Source: Candidatus Brocadiaceae bacterium
GTDB taxonomy: Bacteria > Planctomycetota > Brocadiia > SM23-32
Direction: 5' to 3'
Length of the DNA stretch: 9,007 bases
Assembly: GCA_003551785.1 (NCBI GenBank)
Contig: PUNP01000838.1
Coordinates: forward strand, 1-9,007
The first letter of the stretch is position 1. Each line of letters starts with the position of its first letter. This document shows positions 6,026 through 9,007 of this stretch, one piece after another. The translations under genes were made by a program, and so were the position numbers. The notes beneath the pieces are model-generated. The model did not search any database. It was not told the DNA's origin and saw nothing but the letters and a program-made list of their open reading frames with translations.

Positions 6026-8320
6026 ATGAAAAATACGCTGAATTTTGAAACCGGGCATGATATGAACAGCAAATATGCTGTGGTTGCCTTAAATCGACCG
6101 CTCCACCGTTATTTTGACTATTTCATCCCCGATGAATTACGCGACAAGGTCATCGTCGGCGGACGTGTGACAGTGCCTTTTGGGCGTCAGAAAGCGTTAA
6201 TAGGCTATTGTGTCGGGCTGAAAGAAAAAACATCCGTACCGCAAAATAAATTGCGCCCGGTTAAGGAGACTCTGGATACACCGGAAGATGCCGGGCCGGT
6301 ATTCAGTCCGAAAATGCTGCGGCTGGGTCGCTGGATGGCGGATTATTACCACTGTGCTATGGGCGAGGCATTAGCTGCCGCCATACCCTCAGCAGTCCAT
6401 ATGCATAAGAGTCGGAGAAAAAAACTTCAATGTATAGATTTGCAGCTGGAAAGAGATGAAGCATGGGAGGCGGCAAAAATAATTTTTGATAAATCCCCCG
6501 CGCAAAGTAAAATATTACGCACTCTTGCCCGCATGGAGGCCTCCCCCACATTCCGAGAACTTAAAAACGCCGTCGGGACGATGTCCCGCACTTCCGTAAA
6601 ATCACTGGCCGATAAAGGATTCGTAAAAATCGGCCGTAAAGTCGTTGAAATAGCCGACGATCTAGATGAAATCAATGTTCCGCCTCTACAAACTCCGCCC
6701 CAACTGACCCGTCAGCAGCGGCATGCCTATAATGTCATACTCAGCCGCATAAACAACCGAAAATTCGATGTCGTTCTTCTGCATGGCGTCACATCAAGCG
6801 GTAAAACAGAAGTCTACCTGCAGGTCATTCATGAAGTCGTGTCCAAAGGACAGCAGGCGATAGTTTTAGTCCCGGAAATAAGCCTCACCCCCCAGACCGT
6901 CAGGCATTTTCGCAGCAGGTTCACGAGGCTGGCCGTCCTGCACAGCCGATTGACTGAGAGCAAAAGACGTAAATACTGGCATCAAATAAGGGCCGGGGAA
7001 GCGGATGTTGTAGTAGGGGCTCGATCGGCTATTTTTGCTCCCGTGCCTAATTTAGGGCTGCTTGTTATCGATGAAGAACATGAAAACAGTTTTAAGCAGG
7101 ATAATGTTCCTCGCTATCACGCCCGAGACGTAGGAATAATGCGTGCTATGTACGACAACGCCCCCGTCGTGCTGGGGACGGCCACCCCGTCATTGGAAAG
7201 CTATAAAAACGCTAAAGACGGGAAATATACCTATGTAAAAATGAGCACCAGAATAGGTGAAAGGCCGATGCCACCCGTGGAGATCGCCGATATGCGCGAA
7301 GAATGGTCGGGCAAAGGCAAACCCAGTACTATCAGCCGAAGGCTGCGCGAATGCATGACACGCAGTTTTGAAAAAAATGAAAAAGTTATCCTTTTCCTCA
7401 ACAGAAGAGGCTATTCACCTTTTATAAAATGTCCCCGATGCGGTTTTGACCTTCAATGCCAACGATGTGAAATAACGATGAATTATCACCGCAGCATTGA
7501 AGTGGTCAGATGCCACTATTGCGGGTTGGAACGCCGACCACCGCGAACATGTCCGGAATGCGGTTCCGCGAATATCAGATTCGGCGGAACAGGAACTGAA
7601 AAAGTGGAGAGCGAGGTGAACACTATATTCCCGGACATCCGCGTTTTACGTATGGACAGCGATACGATGAAGACCCGGGATGCGCACGAGAAAACTCTGC
7701 ATAAGTTCGCCGAGGGGGATGCTGAGGTTCTCGTGGGAACTCAGATGATTGCAAAAGGGCTGGACTTCCCGGATGTAACAACTGTCGGCGTTATTAATGC
7801 CGATGTGTCATTACATATGCCGGACTTTCGCTCAAGAGAGCGCACCTTCCAACTCCTGGCGCAGGTAGCCGGCAGAACCGGCAGAGGTGCAGCAGGAGGC
7901 AGAGTAGTCTTTCAAACCTACCTACCGACCGACCCGGCGATAAAAGCCGCCGCCAAACATAACTATGATGTATTCGCCGAAAAGGAACTCGCAGCACGTC
8001 GGAGGTTACAATATCCTCCATATAGCCGAATGGTTCGCATCATTTGCCGGGGCACTGAGTTAAATAAAATTAAAAATTACATGGTCGATTTATGCAATGA
8101 ACTGCGCAGCGTAATTAAATTTCAAAAAGACGGATCAACCGTCCTGGGGCCGGCCCCCGCCCCGGTGGCGAAAGTGAAAAATCGACACAGATACCACGCT
8201 ATGGTGAAATGCCCCTCTTCAACGACATTGCACCAATTGCTTAAAGCAGTAAATGATAATCTTTCCGGCCCGACCGGTGCTAAAGTAATTGTTGACGTCG
8301 ACCCGCTCTCTATGATTTAA
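6026..8320 (+). CDS. priA: Primosomal protein N', replication-restart helicase PriA (764 aa)
   Basis: PriA recognises stalled forks and D-loops, unwinds the lagging arm and reloads the replicative helicase. The N-terminal fork-binding domain starts at KYAVVALNRPLHRYFDYFIP (16-35). Helicase motifs follow: Walker A GVTSSGKT (254-261, Lys260), LVPEISLTPQ (281-290), DEEH (349-352), GTATPSLESY (384-393), GTQMIAKGLDFP (571-582) and QVAGRTGRG (613-621). The zinc region has all eight Cys, at 469, 472, 478, 481, 496, 499, 509 and 512. Nothing essential is missing, and the length is close to E. coli PriA (732 aa). Walker A has Ser at 257, where Gly is common. The start is uncertain: ATG 6026 has a weak GGCGAG site nine bases upstream, whereas ATG 6062 (residue 13) matches the usual N-terminus better but has no SD. 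It is followed by the tRNA-Ser promoter. Confidence 0.97.
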   Translation: MKNTLNFETGHDMNSKYAVVALNRPLHRYFDYFIPDELRDKVIVGGRVTVPFGRQKALIGYCVGLKEKTSVPQNKLRPVKETLDTPEDAGPVFSPKMLRLGRWMADYYHCAMGEALAAAIPSAVHMHKSRRKKLQCIDLQLERDEAWEAAKIIFDKSPAQSKILRTLARMEASPTFRELKNAVGTMSRTSVKSLADKGFVKIGRKVVEIADDLDEINVPPLQTPPQLTRQQRHAYNVILSRINNRKFDVVLLHGVTSSGKTEVYLQVIHEVVSKGQQAIVLVPEISLTPQTVRHFRSRFTRLAVLHSRLTESKRRKYWHQIRAGEADVVVGARSAIFAPVPNLGLLVIDEEHENSFKQDNVPRYHARDVGIMRAMYDNAPVVLGTATPSLESYKNAKDGKYTYVKMSTRIGERPMPPVEIADMREEWSGKGKPSTISRRLRECMTRSFEKNEKVILFLNRRGYSPFIKCPRCGFDLQCQRCEITMNYHRSIEVVRCHYCGLERRPPRTCPECGSANIRFGGTGTEKVESEVNTIFPDIRVLRMDSDTMKTRDAHEKTLHKFAEGDAEVLVGTQMIAKGLDFPDVTTVGVINADVSLHMPDFRSRERTFQLLAQVAGRTGRGAAGGRVVFQTYLPTDPAIKAAAKHNYDVFAEKELAARRRLQYPPYSRMVRIICRGTELNKIKNYMVDLCNELRSVIKFQKDGSTVLGPAPAPVAKVKNRHRYHAMVKCPSSTTLHQLLKAVNDNLSGPTGAKVIVDVDPLSMI

Positions 8321-8345
8321 TTTTAACACTTTTTAGCATTTTAAG

Positions 8346-8374
8346 TTGACTTAATAAGATATTTCTATTATACT
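8346..8374 (+). promoter_or_regulatory. Strong sigma70-type promoter of tRNA-Ser
   Basis: TTGACT (8346-8351) and TATACT (8369-8374) are separated by exactly 17 bases, and each matches five of six consensus bases. Transcription would start near 8381, about nine bases before the mature tRNA 5' end. It is the best promoter match in the window. Confidence 0.75.
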
Positions 8375-8389
8375 TATTATCGTTGCCGT

Positions 8390-8481
8390 GGAGGGGTGGC
8401 TGAGTGGACGAAAGCGACGGTTTTGAAAATCGTTGTCCCCATATCTGGGGACCGGGGGTTCGAATCCCTCCCCCTCCGCCA
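8390..8481 (+). tRNA. tRNA-Ser (anticodon UGA), CCA encoded
   Basis: A full class II cloverleaf is visible. The acceptor stem pairs GGAGGGG (8390-8396) with CCCCTCC (8471-8477), followed by discriminator G8478 and an encoded CCA (8479-8481). The D-arm is GCT/AGC (8399-8415). The anticodon stem (8417-8421 with 8429-8433, one G-U pair) holds the loop TTTGAAA with anticodon TGA at 8424-8426, reading UCA and other UCN codons. The long variable arm pairs GTCCCC (8435-8440) with GGGGAC (8447-8452), as expected for serine. The T-arm has TTCGAAT in its loop. A T-run follows at 8487-8491 but no separate terminator hairpin. Confidence 0.98.
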
Positions 8482-8572
8482 AAATATTTTTACCCGCATT
8501 TCTCAACCAAAGCAACAACACATATGTAGGATAACCGGTTTTAGTATATTGAGTTAAGTGGTATATTTTATG

Positions 8573-8576
8573 GGAG
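8573..8576 (+). promoter_or_regulatory. SD supporting the HU GTG start
   Basis: GGAG (within GGGAG, 8572-8576) lies seven bases before GTG 8584, supporting a non-ATG start for this short gene. Confidence 0.7.
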
Positions 8577-8583
8577 AATTAAA

Positions 8584-8901
8584 GTGGCTGAAAATACTGT
8601 AACAAAAAGAGATATGGCTATAGTTTTAGCTGAAAAATATGGGTTCACCCAACTCGAAGCAACCGATATAATTCAAACTTTCCTTGATGAAATCGTCAAA
8701 GAATTAGCGAATGCCAACCGATTGGAATTCCGTAAATTCGGTGTATTTGAACCCAAAATACGGAAAGGGCGCCAAGCGCGCAACCCAAGAACTAATGAAG
8801 AACTCTTCGCTGAGGCAAAAGCTACTGTCGCTTTCAAAGTCGGAAAAGAAATGAAAGAGAAAGTCCAGGATGCTATGCCTAAGTTGGAAAATGCAGAATA
8901 A
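8584..8901 (+). CDS. HU/IHF-family nucleoid DNA-binding protein (105 aa)
   Basis: HU/IHF proteins are small dimers that bend DNA, compact the nucleoid and assist replication, repair and recombination. The helical N-terminal half (about 7-45, TKRDMAIVLAEKYGFTQLEA onward) is followed by LEFRKFGVFEPKIRKGRQAR (47-66) and RNPRT (66-70), where Pro68 is the intercalating proline at the tip of the DNA-gripping arm. The segment AEAKATVAFKVGKEMKEKVQ (76-95) closes the domain. The length of 105 aa exceeds the usual 90-99 through a few extra residues at both ends; the last ten (MPKLENAE region) are not part of the fold. The start codon is GTG with an SD seven bases upstream. Two in-frame stops in tandem (TAATAA, 8899-8904) end it. 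HU and IHF subtypes cannot be separated here. It follows tRNA-Ser by 102 bp. Confidence 0.93.
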   Translation: MAENTVTKRDMAIVLAEKYGFTQLEATDIIQTFLDEIVKELANANRLEFRKFGVFEPKIRKGRQARNPRTNEELFAEAKATVAFKVGKEMKEKVQDAMPKLENAE

Positions 8902-8933
8902 TAATCGCACAATGTCCTCCTGCCCATATCTCT

Positions 8934-8987
8934 AGGGGGTTGGCCGTAAAGGTGCAGACGTAATGTATGACAGGCATCCTGCCTGTC
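8934..8987 (+). repeat. Third copy of the hairpin-repeat arm
   Basis: AGGGGGTTGGCCGTAAAGG (8934-8952) matches the minus-strand arm of the 3118-3249 element in 18 of 19 bases. After a 16-base spacer comes a perfect 8-bp hairpin, GACAGGCA-TCC-TGCCTGTC (8969-8987). The other copy has an 18-base spacer and then its own 8-bp hairpin of unrelated sequence. The bases after the stem (CAGAGT) also resemble the other copy (CGGAGT). The sequence GCAGGGATGC at the window edge can compete with the stem, and the element probably continues beyond 9007. Confidence 0.65.
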
Positions 8988-9007
8988 CAGAGTGCACGCA
9001 GGGATGC

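Noticed and set aside
8520..8567. Palindromes ACATATGT and AACCGGTT and an extended -10 (TGG-TATATT) before HU
   Set aside because: The palindromes are short enough to be chance, and a start from this -10 would fall inside the SD, so I could not support a promoter or operator.
1..9007. CRISPR array, rRNA, phage or transposase genes
   Set aside because: No regularly spaced direct repeats, rRNA-like segments or recombinase motifs were seen on either strand.

Overview
The window is bacterial chromosomal DNA of moderate GC content with AT-rich intergenic stretches. It uses sigma70-type promoters, a mixture of strong Shine-Dalgarno (SD) sites and starts with no visible SD, and GTG starts for two genes. 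A lipobox protein and a membrane flavoprotein with an extracytosolic FMN domain fit a diderm, anaerobic or facultative lineage. The phylum cannot be named from this sequence. The interspersed hairpin repeats recall little-studied or uncultivated phyla, but that is only an impression.

Layout. (1) Positions 1-300: a tiny, very acidic lipoprotein on the minus strand with a strong SD and a weak candidate terminator. (2) 407-2766: a sigma70-like promoter drives a protein made of five GYF_2-type repeats. The next gene overlaps it by 26 bp and encodes a membrane protein with a covalent-FMN domain and two Cys motifs of the NosR/NapH type. This two-gene unit is the most novel-looking protein system here. 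(3) 2756-3049, minus strand: acylphosphatase, whose 3' end overlaps the flavoprotein gene by 11 bp. (4) 3050-3731: a gene-free region of about 680 bp. It holds a 132-bp imperfect inverted repeat (3118-3249) whose two hairpins differ only by compensated base pairs, followed by a GC-rich non-coding island. (5) 3732-5912: an HpcH/HpaI-family aldolase and PabB, 21 bp apart and probably one operon. (6) 6026-8320: PriA helicase. (7) 8346-8481: a strong promoter and tRNA-Ser(UGA). (8) 8584-8901: an HU/IHF-family DNA-binding protein. (9) 8934-8987: a third copy of the repeat arm found at 3118-3249, with a different stem sequence but the same architecture.

How the parts fit. PriA (replication restart), tRNA-Ser, HU and PabB (folate precursor) are housekeeping genes. 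The accessory interest lies in the GYF_2/flavoprotein pair, which is probably a transmembrane electron-transfer unit with a cytoplasmic repeat-adaptor partner, and in the hairpin repeat family. No CRISPR array, phage gene, transposase or rRNA was seen.
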